Assembly: GCF_021462225.1 (NCBI RefSeq)
Contig: NC_061804.1
Location: forward strand, 15,062,005 to 15,126,004
Length of the DNA: 64,000 nt
DNA from: Girardinichthys multiradiatus
Taxonomy: Eukaryota > Chordata > Actinopteri > Cyprinodontiformes > Goodeidae
Reading direction: 5' to 3'
Part shown: one piece after another, positions 54,138-64,000 of the stretch
Position numbering within the stretch: the stretch's first letter is position 1
Layout of the letters: each line of letters begins with the position of its first letter
The notes under the pieces: model-generated
What the model was told of the DNA's origin: nothing
Databases searched by the model: none
Seen by the model: only the letters and a program-made list of their open reading frames with translations
Translations under genes and position numbers: made by a program

Positions 54138-55018
54138 AGGTTATAGCGGAAAAGCGGAAACAGAAGAAATTTGTAAGGTGGTGAAAAAGGTTTAACTGCA
54201 CCATATGCTGGTTTGCCAGCCATCTATTTAAAAAAGAGAAAGAAGAAAAAAAATAATAAAAAGCATGAATTAAGAAATGTCTTAGCAAGACATCAGTGCA
54301 GTCTTTGTGATTATGTTATCCATGAGAGATATTTTTACAAAAGGGGAAAAAAAACAACCTCTCCAGTGTATTTCTGAAAACCAACCATCATTACTGTTGT
54401 TTGTCTTCTGCTCATTATCTGACCTGCAGTTTTCTTGATGTGATGTGTGTTTAGCGCTACCCATTGATTAGGGTTTTTATTGACACTGTTTGTGGGCACA
54501 GTCCCCAGAGTCACAAAAATATTGGACTATATTTAGATGCCCTTTTTAAAAGCAATTATAGTGATTATTGTAGTGGATGAAATGAGAAAAAATATTATTG
54601 CTTACAGAAACACATTTGGCTTCAAAGGGTTAGAGAAAGTGGCACCCTGTAACACATACAGACAGTAAATCACATAGATGCAAAAAATAAAGAGAAACTG
54701 ATAGAGAAGTAACTATTTGCATGGATAAACAGCAAGACGTCTATTATTATATCTGTGATTCTGTCGTAAACTCAGCCCTTGGGCTGCAGCAAGTAAGCCA
54801 GGGGTTCATATACTGTCTTACTAAATAAATCTAACTCCTTCTTTGCAAAAGTAAAAAAACAAACAAACAAAAAAAAAACATTTATGTTCCTATATTTGAT
54901 AAATAACAATAGCTAATAATCAGTTTCATTTGCAAACAAGAAAACAAGAGAATGCATAACACTATCTGTAATCTTCCCAGTACATGTAAAAGACAAGGTG
55001 ATTTCCTTGACAAGGGAG
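54138..55018. other. No feature recognised
   Basis: AT-rich spacer with A-rich runs near 54245 and 54853-54880. Confidence 0.5.

Positions 55019-55089
<71 letters not shown>
55019..55089. repeat. (AC)n microsatellite
   Basis: About 35 AC units, uninterrupted. Cys/Val and Thr/His repeat frames on both strands are artefacts of it. Confidence 0.99.
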
Positions 55090-55090
<1 letters not shown>

Positions 55091-55644
55091 GCAAGTGCAT
55101 GCACACATTGGTACTAGCTGACAGCATTTTCACTCTAATCAGAATCTTAATTACTCTGCTAGCAGCATTGCATTAACATATATTTCTCCTAATTAACCAG
55201 GGACCCACACATGCAGGGAAAGAAAAGGAAGTGACAAAGGAATCAAAGACATTTCTTGGAGTTCCATGAGCTGAGAAATAAACTGACAAAGCAAAACACA
55301 AAGCCTTGATCCGCCAACCTTATTCTGACTCACTAAAAAACATAGATCTGGTCAGCTTTATAACTTTGGTGGGAAAGTCAATGCCAAACAATAACAGACA
55401 CTAATTCTATGTATTAGATAAATATGCAATTGTTTTTGGCCTGGTCATAAAACCAGTTATATGTCAAAATAGTTGGACAGCAATGAGGCTGAATAATACT
55501 AAAAGCAACGGGCCAAAGAATGGGAGGAAAATAAAGTAGGGAAATATTTAACATTCAATATCAAAATAATATTTGGTTTTTCATGTTGAATGTTGGAATA
55601 TAATCTCCTACAGTACCCAGAAACTGGATGTGTTTTAGGTATGT
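55090..55644. other. No feature recognised
   Basis: No coding or repeat signal that I can support. Confidence 0.5.
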
Positions 55645-56265
55645 AAAGTGCTGCAAAAAAGTATTTGCCCTCAGATGGTTATCATGCTGCATATCCCAAG
55701 TGCACTTGAGTTTAACATCACATACTGGTGGCAGCCTGTTCCTCAGAGATTTTCTCATGCAGAGCAGAATTCACTGTCATATTACATTAAATAATTTTTC
55801 ATGCCCCAGACCATCACACTGGCATTGCCCTATTTATTTTTCACGCACTTTCCAAAATGTTCTGCTTTTGTCTCGTCAGACAACAGAAAGTTTTGGCAAA
55901 TGTGAGGCAGGCAGTTGTGTTATTTTGGTCAGCACTAATTTTGCCCTGGGAAGTCTCCCATGGATGCCAATCATGGACACTGACCTTAACTGAGGCAAAT
56001 GGGGTTTGCAGTCCTTCAGATTTTCTTCAAGCCAACAATTTCTGGGTAGATTTACCACCTTTCCATGTTGTCTTCATTTGTAGATAATGGGTTGTCCTGT
56101 GGGTCACTGGAGTCCTAAAGTCTTACAAATGGCTTTCTAACCTCTTCCAGGTTGATTGATGCTGATAATGACCGAAGACTTTGTTTCTCACCTGTTTTGG
56201 AAATATCTCAGATCGGGGCATGATGTGGTGCTTTCCTTTTTGAGGATTTTGTGGCACTAGTGGCC
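55645..56265 (-). mobile_element. Decayed Tc1-like DNA transposon
   Basis: The left end AGTGCTGCAAAAAAGTATTTGCC resembles a Tc1-type terminus. On the minus strand the interior contains ATGGTCTGGGGCATGAAAAA (the MVWG motif), CTGACGAGACAAAAGCAGAAC (SDETK motif) and, near the right, GATCTGAGATATTTCCAAAACAGG. These are transposase core phrases in the expected order, with no frame left. Confidence 0.6.
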
Positions 56266-56420
56266 TTTTCTCATAGTAGTTAAATTGGAATTGGGTGGAG
56301 AGAAAAAGGGGGAAGACACGCAGAAAAGGTTTCAAGGTCAGGAACCAAACAGCGAGCAGATATGTCAAGATCCAGCCTCCATATATGGGGTGCCCAGTGT
56401 AATACTATGGCACAAGTTCG
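56266..56420 (-). repeat. Decayed tRNA-derived SINE
   Basis: The minus strand resembles the SINE at 39.2-39.35 kb (TTGTGCCATAGTATTACACTG, TCTTGACATATCTGC, GTTCCTGACCTTGAAACC, TGCGTGTCTTCCCCC), but with many changes. Confidence 0.42.
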
Positions 56421-57187
56421 AAGAGGGAAGAGCCAGGGAAGAGCAATGCCTCAAACACCATCAGAAAAATCTGTGCAATTATATCACATAGTATGTGCTT
56501 GATGTATTAAATGTCATCCAAGAACTCTCTGATAACTCAAGTGGGAATAACACTGACTGTTATCTGCTAAAGGTAAGATACTCGCCGCCTGTAAGTACTC
56601 CAAACCTCTTCAACTGAAATAAAGCAGCTATGCTCTCAACATTTGCAAGTAGAACAATTTTTTTTGTGTCTTTTATGTTATTAACCAAGTTTTTTGTTTT
56701 TATATGAAGCACTTAAAGATTATCAGTGCAATGAAATTATTGTTTTTCTCTGTCTCAGTTGACTATTGATATAAAAATTATAGACTATTGATATGAATAC
56801 GAGAGCTTTCGATGTCACGGATATTAATTAAAGTCTAGCATAAAATCTATAACAGGTGGTGGTAAAAATCAACACTTTTGTTTTACCATAACAACTAAAA
56901 TCTTTGGTTTTAATCCTGGCTCAGTGTGGCTTTTTGTGCAACCCCAATAATCCTTACTGATTTGTCAGGTAAGTCATTCTGTCCGTGTAAATACCCCAAA
57001 ATGTCTGAAAGAGGGCAATGGATCAATAGACATAAAATATTGGTCTGAATCCTTAAGGAGCAGGTATAAAGCAGGAAATGGAAATAAAGGGGATATTGGA
57101 TTTATGTTTCTGTGAAGGGATCTTGTGGATGACTTTTAAAAGAGGCATTCAAAAGACAAGTGTGTACTTGAAGTCATATTCCATTGA
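56421..57187. other. No feature recognised
   Basis: AT-rich; nothing supportable. Confidence 0.5.
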
Positions 57188-57450
57188 TCCATCCATCCAT
57201 TGTCTATACCTGCTTTTCTGTGCAGGGTTGCAGGAGAGCTGGTGCCCATCTCCAATGGTCATTGGGCAAGAGGTGGGGTACACCCTGGACAGGTCGCCAG
57301 TCAACCACAGGGTAACATAAAGACACAGAGGATAAACAACCACCCCCCACCCCCCCCCCCCCCCCCCCCCCCACACACACACTCATACCCAATGGCAATT
57401 TAGAGAGATTACCTAACAATCATGTTTGTGGATTATGGGAGGATGCATTC
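57188..57450 (-). repeat. SINE with poly(C) expansion
   Basis: Reverse complement of the common teleost SINE: (CATC)n tail, GAGCTGGTGCCCATCTCCAATG, GGGGTACACCCTGGACAGGTCGCCAGTC and, at the far side, CAATTTAGAGAGATTACCTAAC. An irregular C run at 57342-57372 interrupts it. Gly- and Pro-rich frames over the run are artefacts. Confidence 0.62.
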
Positions 57451-57924
57451 ATGTTATTTTATATTTATTTATTTTTAGGAAGTCATCCTGGGGAAACTGA
57501 TCTTATCTGGGAAATAATGCTTGTCCCACTTGTGGCATCTAGCACCTTAATGAGTGACATTACAACAACACACAAGGGAGATCTTTTTTTAATTTTTTTT
57601 AAGGAAAGGTACACTTATTATATTTTTTAGAACACTTATTAAACTCTTAAAGTCTGAATGAAAAAGAAAAAAGAAATTAAAAAGTGACATTTCAGTTAAG
57701 TAAGTTAGCCCAACCAGGCTGTACTTAATACAGACAAACAAAATCAGCTGTTCAGCCGCACCCTCTTCTCTCCCAAAATCCTACAAAACAAAACCAACAT
57801 CAAACATGTTCAATAAATGGACATTTGATTTCATTTTCTTTTTCAGCTGGAAAAACATTGACAAACATGAAGTTTTGTAGATAGCATAGAACTGTGAAGT
57901 ATGACTAAATATGTGATCTATTGA
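57451..57924. other. No feature recognised
   Basis: AT-rich spacer. Confidence 0.5.
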
Positions 57925-58238
57925 TCTATTGAGTGAAGTTGAACATCTCCCATGGCCTGCACAGTCACCAGATCTAAATATTATTGAGCCACTTTGGGGT
58001 GTTTTGGAGGAGCGAGTCAGGAAACGTTTTCCTCCACCAGTATCATGTAGTGACCTGGCCACTATCCTGCAAGAAGAATGGCTTAAAATCCCTCTGACCA
58101 CTGTGCAGGACTTGTATATGTCATTCCCAAGACGAATTGATGGTGTAGTGGCCGCAAAAGGAGGCCGTACACCATATTAATAAATTACTGTGGTCTAAAA
58201 CCAGGTGCTTCAGTTTCATTGTCCAACCCTTGTATATG
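57925..58238 (+). mobile_element. Tc1-like transposase C-terminus and right terminal repeat
   Basis: An 84-codon open frame (57929-58180) reads LPWPAQSPDLNIIEPLWGVL with the catalytic Glu, then ATILQEEWLKIP, DLYMSFPRRIDGVVAAKGG and a stop after TPY, the normal end of this family. It is followed by GTTTCATTGTCCAACCCTTGTA, the right end. The upstream two thirds are missing, so this is a truncated copy. Confidence 0.83.
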
Positions 58239-60123
58239 CAAGTTGTTTTGTTTCACACTGTGATTTCTATGACATAACCCATTAAAGCAGTAATGGTTAC
58301 ATTTTCCCTGTGGATGCACTGATCTTATTTGGTTACTTTTTTCGACAATCCAAAAACATGGAACTTAGATCAATCAGTGATTCCATATTGTTTTGACAAG
58401 TGAGTGTGTGAATGCATGGCTGTTTATCTCCTGAATCTTTGTGTTGGCACTTTGTTCAGGGTTAGAGTATTCCTCTTACCCAATGATTGCTGCAATAGAC
58501 TGCCTTTTGAACCCATGATCAGAAAAGAGCATATACAAAATATTGATGACTAAATAGTGGTGTTTCAAAGATTATTGCATTGCAACTATTACGAACTCTT
58601 GGCGTTAATCTCTCACTAGCGACATTGCTGTCATAATAACATATTGTTCATATAAGTTATTTATTGAGTCATTAAGAGCTAACTGTAGAGTGTTGTGTCT
58701 AACAGAGGGGATGGCACAGCATGGTCTTGACAAATATGATTCATTCAAAAGGGGAAAATATATCCAGTGTCATCAGCTCTTTTAAAATTTTGGTTTCAAT
58801 TCTATTTGTCACATGGTTTTTTTTTTACAGTTACACATGATCTGTGATTCATGCTTTACAATAATAATGGTATGATATCTTTCACTGAACAAACATTGCT
58901 TCCCTTTGTCAGTGTAATGTGAAACCAAAGCCGGAGGGTGACGACCAAAACACAGAGCTGTGGGTGAAAGATGAAAAGGAACATTTTGTATTAGGCTCTA
59001 ATGTCTTTGTTGGAATTCCAGGCCTGCCTACAGCGCTGTGTCATGACTCATGTCTTGCTATCCAGAGACACCAAATCTCTATTCCTACAATACAATCGCA
59101 CTACTAAATCTCAGCCTTAGACTGCTTGTTTTAAAAGTTATGCAAATTTGGATAGATTTTTGTTGACAGGATATGTAGTTGTTTTTTTCTTTTTAATTAG
59201 CTCCTTTATATTGTGCTATATACCAGTATTTTTGCAATAAATAAAAAAAACAAAAAAAAAAACAAATGGAAAGTGCACAAAATTTGCAATTCATTTAAAC
59301 AGGGACATAGCTGATACAAATACAGGAGGAATATTTGAATAACACCAAAGAAAGAAATGTATTTTTCATTCTCAATTGCGAGAAAATAAAATGGAGGAAA
59401 TAAAACTTTCATAAACTGGTTTGTGTTCATGTGGGCACTGTGTCCTGAATCCCTGGCAGTCTCCCTAATGCACCTGCAGCTCATTAACTCATCACCATCT
59501 AATCTTTGGTCCTTTCTTCACTCTTTGCCAGATCATCTTTTATTGTCAGATGGATAACAGTAATGTTTTTTTTTTTGTTTGTTTTGTTTTGCTTACATAG
59601 TAATTCGACTCTCTGTGTGCCTACCTGCTCTCTTGACAGACTGTCAAACATTGCCAGCAATCCATCTGAACTTGTTTGTTTGGATACTTTTGTGTAGGGG
59701 GCAACATTAAAGCTAGGAACATATGGGTCCCTCAGGACTCAAGATACAATGTTAAAGGTCAGGCTTGAGTGAATGTTTCATTGTGGATATCAGACATATG
59801 TGGTATATTTAGATGGAAATAAAATGCAGCTTAATACAGAAAATGCCATCTTTGTTGTTGGTTGAATTTATTATTAAGCAGAAATATACAGTGGGTGACA
59901 CATTTCAGAATCTGACAGCAGAGAAATGCCTTCAGATAAAAAGTAAGTAATACCCTCATCACACAATTGTGTGATGAGGGCTTGCCTTGGATTTTATGAA
60001 GATACACAGATTTAGGAAAATACTATTTAAGCCTTGCCATTCTTTCTTTCTACTGGCATTGATTCCATTCCATATGTGATATGATCTCCAATTAATTCGC
60101 TATGAGTTTGTAGTAAGACCAAA
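58239..60123. other. No gene recognised
   Basis: AT-rich sequence. Frame 58919-59107 has mixed composition and begins after a possible acceptor (CCCTTTGTCAG), but I recognise no domain and would not call it an exon. A perfect TCATCACACAATTGTGTGATGA palindrome lies around 59956-59977. Confidence 0.45.
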
Positions 60124-61469
60124 ACACAGACAAGAGCTTGGAAGCAGCATGGTGAAAAGAAGGCTTTTGTAATAAAATATGAAACTTACAGGCAGGGCAC
60201 AAGGAAAACAGGGCAAGAAATTGGGAAGGATGCAACAGAAGGAGCTTGTAGGGAAAAACGACAAAAATGAGGGGGCTCAAATATTGAGAAAAGGCTGGGG
60301 AATGACATTGACACCAGGGAGGCATAGTCAGGGGAAAATGCTGAACAGCTGTGAAGGACAGCAAAAACTGTGACTGAGGGAAGGGCCCTCGTTAACACAG
60401 AATACAGAGGGAGCTGAACGTAGACACAAAATAATAATAAATCTACAAATCAAAAAGGGAAAAAGCCTAAGACTAACATAAGGAAATAAACTAAAATGCT
60501 GTAATGAGTAAAGAACACAAGAAATAAATTAGAAACTAGTGACAGAGGTAGAAAGAAACAGAGGTGGAAACAGAGGTGTGTAGTCACCAGTCATGTTTAC
60601 TAAGTTACATTTACTTGATTCATTTTTTAATGAAAGAAACACTTTTAGGAATGGTTTTACTGCACCATACTTTTAACTTTTAGTTTATTATTAGGTGTCA
60701 CCACTCTTACCTGAGTAAAATTTCTGGCTACTCTACAAACCTGGAGTTACTTCACTAAATGAAGAACAAGCTTGTTTAACCAAAAAATGCACCAGACACA
60801 CACCTACAATTTATGTTTAAGTGAGACCTCTTGTTTGTACACAAGCCATTTTGTTATAAACATGTTTTAATAGTTTCTATCCCCTGAGCCTGCCGTGCCA
60901 GTTGGAGGACAAGTAAACATACAGTATGATTATATATTGTCACTGGAAAACCCTTACCCAGTTCTAAAATATTAACATTACCTAATGTAAGTATTGGTTT
61001 CATAAAGTTTATGTTGAAAAAGTTTGATTTGGAAAAGTGTATCTTCTGCCTGAATTTGTTGTTTTGTATTTGTGTTATTTGTATGTTATTTTTATTTTAG
61101 TGTTTCAAATACCTGAATTTGCACATCATTTTATATTTTATATTTCATTTTCAGTACTGGAGTAGCCTTGTTACCATATACCATTTACTCTTATTTAAGT
61201 AATTTCCTGAATGGCTTATTTTAACTTTTACTTGAGTAAAAATATATGTTGAAATAATGCTACTTTTACTCGAGCCCAATTTTTGGTTATTTTACCAACC
61301 TCTGGAAACTACACACAAAAGAAAGAACCTTTATGGTGAGAACCTTCCAACAATAATGAACACAGAGAAATTAACTGAATGCAAGACCAAATGGCAACAA
61401 TAAACCCAGAAACATCAGGAAACAAACATAAAAGAGGACTAAAACACAAACACCAGTGAATCATGACAA
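60124..61469 (-). mobile_element. Gypsy-type LTR, split by a hAT-like element
   Basis: On the minus strand it starts TGTCATGATTCACTGG (61469) and could end TTGGTCTTACTACA near 60112-60124. Composition matches the purine-rich sequence at 1-2470, with phrases such as AACACAAACACCAGTGAATC on the plus strand. The sequence is interrupted at 60571-61304. I found no target duplication, so the ends are tentative. Confidence 0.42.
60571..61304. mobile_element. Non-autonomous hAT-like element
   Basis: The left end CAGAGGTGTGTAGTCACC and right end TTTTACCAACCTCTG form the terminal inverted repeats of a short fish element known for phrases such as TTACATTTACTTGATTC, ATGGTTTTACTGCACCATAC and CTTACCTGAGTAAAATTTCTGG, all present here. 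TGGAAAC flanks both sides with slight ambiguity, compatible with the 8-bp duplications of hAT elements. It encodes nothing. Confidence 0.75.
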
Positions 61470-62185
61470 TTTGTAACAAAGTGATGCCATACCTACCTGG
61501 AAAACATTATTTTGTGTTATACAAATGTAGCAATGCCTTGACAATGTTTCTTAATTTCATGTTTTGCACTCCAGGTTCTAGGTTTTGACTGATTAGTATT
61601 CACTCACCTTAGGGTAGCAAATGCTTGAAGTGGTTGACAGGGCAGGGAACCTCTGAGTAATTCAGACCACTTGGGGACTCTCATGAATAGTGTTTGGAAC
61701 ATTGAATTTTCAAACCAAAATGATAATGTTATTATTGAACATGTAGAAAGAAAAACAAAAAAAGATTAGATGGTGACGCTATAGCATAAAGTCACTTGCC
61801 CTTTCATTACTTAAAAGCAAACAGTAAATTTTACACCCTACATCCAAATGCACATGGGGTATATTTAACTAGGACACACTGTAAATGCACATAATGCATA
61901 TTTTCCAAGTCATTGTTTAATTGCTGGAGTAACCAATAAACTTCTGCAACAAAATTAAATTCTTAGCAGTAGTTTATAGTTACACAATTTTAACCTGTGT
62001 TTTTCGTGACCTTTGTACAAAATAAAAACATCAATAAAACTATTTAGTGCCTTTTGTAAATACATAGCTTAGTGGGATAAAACAGTTACTTATGTAAGTT
62101 ATTTAACTACTTACACAATATCAGGCTTTAGATTTTAGATTTATCTCAAAGAGCCAGAATCAAACCACTTTACCAAAAATGTATA
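61470..62185. other. No feature recognised
   Basis: AT-rich; nothing supportable. Confidence 0.5.
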
Positions 62186-62465
62186 GAATCAGAATCAGCT
62201 TTATTGCCAAGTTTGTTCACACAAACAAAAAATTCAGCTCCAGTACCCTTTGCACTCAGAATTCTTTTTTTATTTTATTTTAATATACAAAATGCGATTA
62301 AGAATTTTAAATTTTTTTTTTATGTATACACAAGTGATTTTACAAAAGAAGATAAGAAGGTAATATGGGATCAGCCCATATTCACAGCGTTGTTCTGGAA
62401 CTCTGACTGTCAAGTGTTCATCAGAGAAACCTGGGGGAAGAAACTGTCTCTGTGGCGGACATATA
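62186..62465 (-). mobile_element. LINE 3' end (CR1/L2/Rex1 group)
   Basis: The minus strand ends with (TGATTC)2 preceded by CTTGGCAATAAAGCTGATTC, as at 32.77 kb, and begins with CCGCCACAGAGACAGTTTCTTCCCCC, matching the SFFPSATSLVN coding end of this LINE group. It is strongly 5'-truncated. The plus-strand 88-codon frame is a shadow. Confidence 0.65.
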
Positions 62466-64000
62466 ATTAAAAATTTAAATCTCTTTGTTGATGGTGCAGT
62501 CTATTTGCTGTTCTTCATAAAGGTGATGGGAAAATGTGGTCACAAGTAGGCAATTTAGCCAAATTTAAACAAGGTTTTGGGGAGCAAAGGGAACAAGGCA
62601 GAATCAAACAAATGTAAATGGGATGTAAGTAAAAAGTTCAGATTACAAATATTATAAGATGACATAATTGATATGCTCACTGAAGCATATTATCTATATT
62701 TCTCAAACTTTATCTTGACTTACAAAACACCAAGTAAGACCTCTATATTGTTGGGACCTTTAGTTTAGTTCAGAATGCTTAGGTGGTTTGTTCTGCTTAT
62801 CTCTGTGTCACCGGGTGATAGTCTGACGAATTTGTCCAGGTTGGATGCCTCTTCTGGCTCATACATGAACCCTACCCCTACAGCATTAAATATTTGCTAT
62901 AACTGTGTGAAGAGAACTTAGAATTGATTTGTATTAAATGTGAACATACAAAACTATGATAATTTTAGTAGGTAAATAAATGTGTACGTTGCCACCTTTT
63001 ACATTGAATATACTGTCTTTACTACTCCAAAAATAATCAACCAAATAATGACTCAGATTCAGAACTGTGTACAATATTTATTGACAATGTAGTAAATTCC
63101 ATTGTTTTTATAGTAAAGACAAAAACTGACTTTTTACAGGGCTTATCTTTAAGAAGTGAAGAGCTCTGAGTTTCAGGGCTGTGGGTGTTGAGAAGGTGAA
63201 GAGGGGCTAAAACAGTTTGGCAGGAGGTCCAGGGGAGCAGGAGGCTAAGGCTTCTTCTGTGAGTGTGTGCAAACATAAACCATTTTCAAAATGTGTTGTG
63301 TAAGCTTCGACAACATCAGTCTTCTACTTTCCAGAGGATATAGCTCTCTACAGTAAACCTTGCATTTGTACAACCGTCAAGCAAACACAACAAAAGTTAA
63401 AAACACAATTTCAAACCACTGGAGAATTTGTAGCTTTGAATTTTGCACAATTTATTATGAAAGGATTTCATTCTAATGAATATCTTAACATTTTATGCCG
63501 TATAGGGCAATGTAATCTTTCTCAATACTATAAATATGAAAATTGTATTCTTTTCTTTACATAGAATATAGAAGTAGAAAAATATATGAAACAAAATAAC
63601 AAAAAAGCAGTGTGAATTACAAACACATATCCAAAATGTAGAATTTTACTTGTGCTTTAAAACACATGTATCTGGAAAACATTCACTCCTAGTACGCTTA
63701 CATTTAAATGTACCACGTCAAACCATGTATGATATTACTCTGAATATTACAAAGCTATAACTCTAGCTAAGGTGGATTTAGTCTGTTAAAGACACTTAAA
63801 AATATTTTTAAATGGCTAGATTTTGTCTTGAGTAGAACAAAAGGTCTATGCTCTATATGTTTGTGTATATAGTATAAATTAAGATGTGAGGCGCTCAAAA
63901 TAAGAACAGTAAGAAAAGAAAATAATCAGAAACAAGCTCACAAAGCATCTCTCTTTTAAGAAAAAATATTTAATCATTAAATATGGTCATTCAAGTGAGT
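62466..64000. other. No feature recognised
   Basis: AT-rich sequence to the window end. The 79-codon minus frame at 63037-63276 has no motif I know. Confidence 0.45.

Noticed and set aside
54882..55176. Cys/Val and Thr/His repeat proteins
   Set aside because: Pure translation of the (AC)n microsatellite.
57149..57419. Gly-rich and Pro-rich frames
   Set aside because: Generated by the poly(C) run inside a SINE.
58919..59107. Possible host exon of 62 codons
   Set aside because: A weak acceptor precedes it and codon-like composition is present, but there is no recognised domain, no donor that fits and no neighbouring exon.
1..64000. CRISPR arrays, operons, riboswitches, bacterial promoters
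   Set aside because: No regularly spaced direct repeats with unique spacers; the content is clearly that of a vertebrate nuclear genome.

Overview
The window is nuclear DNA of a vertebrate, almost certainly a ray-finned (teleost) fish. It is AT-rich, has no operons or dense genes, carries long (CA)n microsatellites, and is packed with transposon families typical of teleosts: several Tc1/mariner families, a Rex3 (RTE-clade) LINE, a CR1/L2/Rex1-group LINE, Ty3/gypsy and retrovirus-like LTR elements, hAT-type short elements and tRNA-derived SINEs. I found no host protein-coding gene I would defend. Nearly all coding signal is decayed transposon coding sequence.

Layout. 0-13 kb: a Tc1-like element nested in a gypsy-type LTR, a second LTR, LINE scraps, two more decayed Tc1 elements and a retrovirus-like fragment with primer-binding site and part of reverse transcriptase. 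13.9-19.6 kb: a gypsy element on the minus strand, flanked by direct repeats that carry a CRE-like promoter motif; a solo LTR with a 5-bp target duplication sits inside its integrase. 20.9-23.6 kb: a DNA-transposon remnant with a THAP zinc-finger gene. 24.6-27.3 kb: a decayed Tc1 and a young 5'-truncated Rex3 with a 12-bp target duplication. 28.4-32.4 kb: a poorly explained repeat-rich block. 32.8-35.4 kb: a LINE whose endonuclease-RT frame is broken by one stop codon. 36.7-43.5 kb: a solo LTR, a gypsy 3' end, LINE tails and SINEs.

44.5-49.7 kb is the most remarkable part, a four-part nest. A Tc1/mariner-type element holds (a) a short internally deleted Tc1 copy and (b) a tRNA-Ser(GCT)-derived SINE with a 15-bp target duplication. 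That SINE's tRNA head is split by (c) a 2.95-kb block carrying a three-exon gene with C2H2-like fingers, a Cys-rich domain resembling DUF6729, and the start of a putative RNase H-like transposase domain. The block sits at the tRNA A box with TGGC at both edges. This suggests an under-described eukaryotic DNA transposon, perhaps attracted to tRNA sequence.

49.7-64 kb is sparse: SINE and Tc1 remnants, a long (AC)n, a hAT-like short element nested in an LTR, and a LINE tail.

A second notable observation is at 13.97-14.63 kb. Within the LTR-like repeat of the gypsy element a 64-bp segment occurs twice: once flanked by GT...AG intron-like sequence, and once joined directly to the upstream segment as if spliced. 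This could record reverse transcription of a spliced element RNA.

Family names rest on recalled family features and could not be checked by a search.
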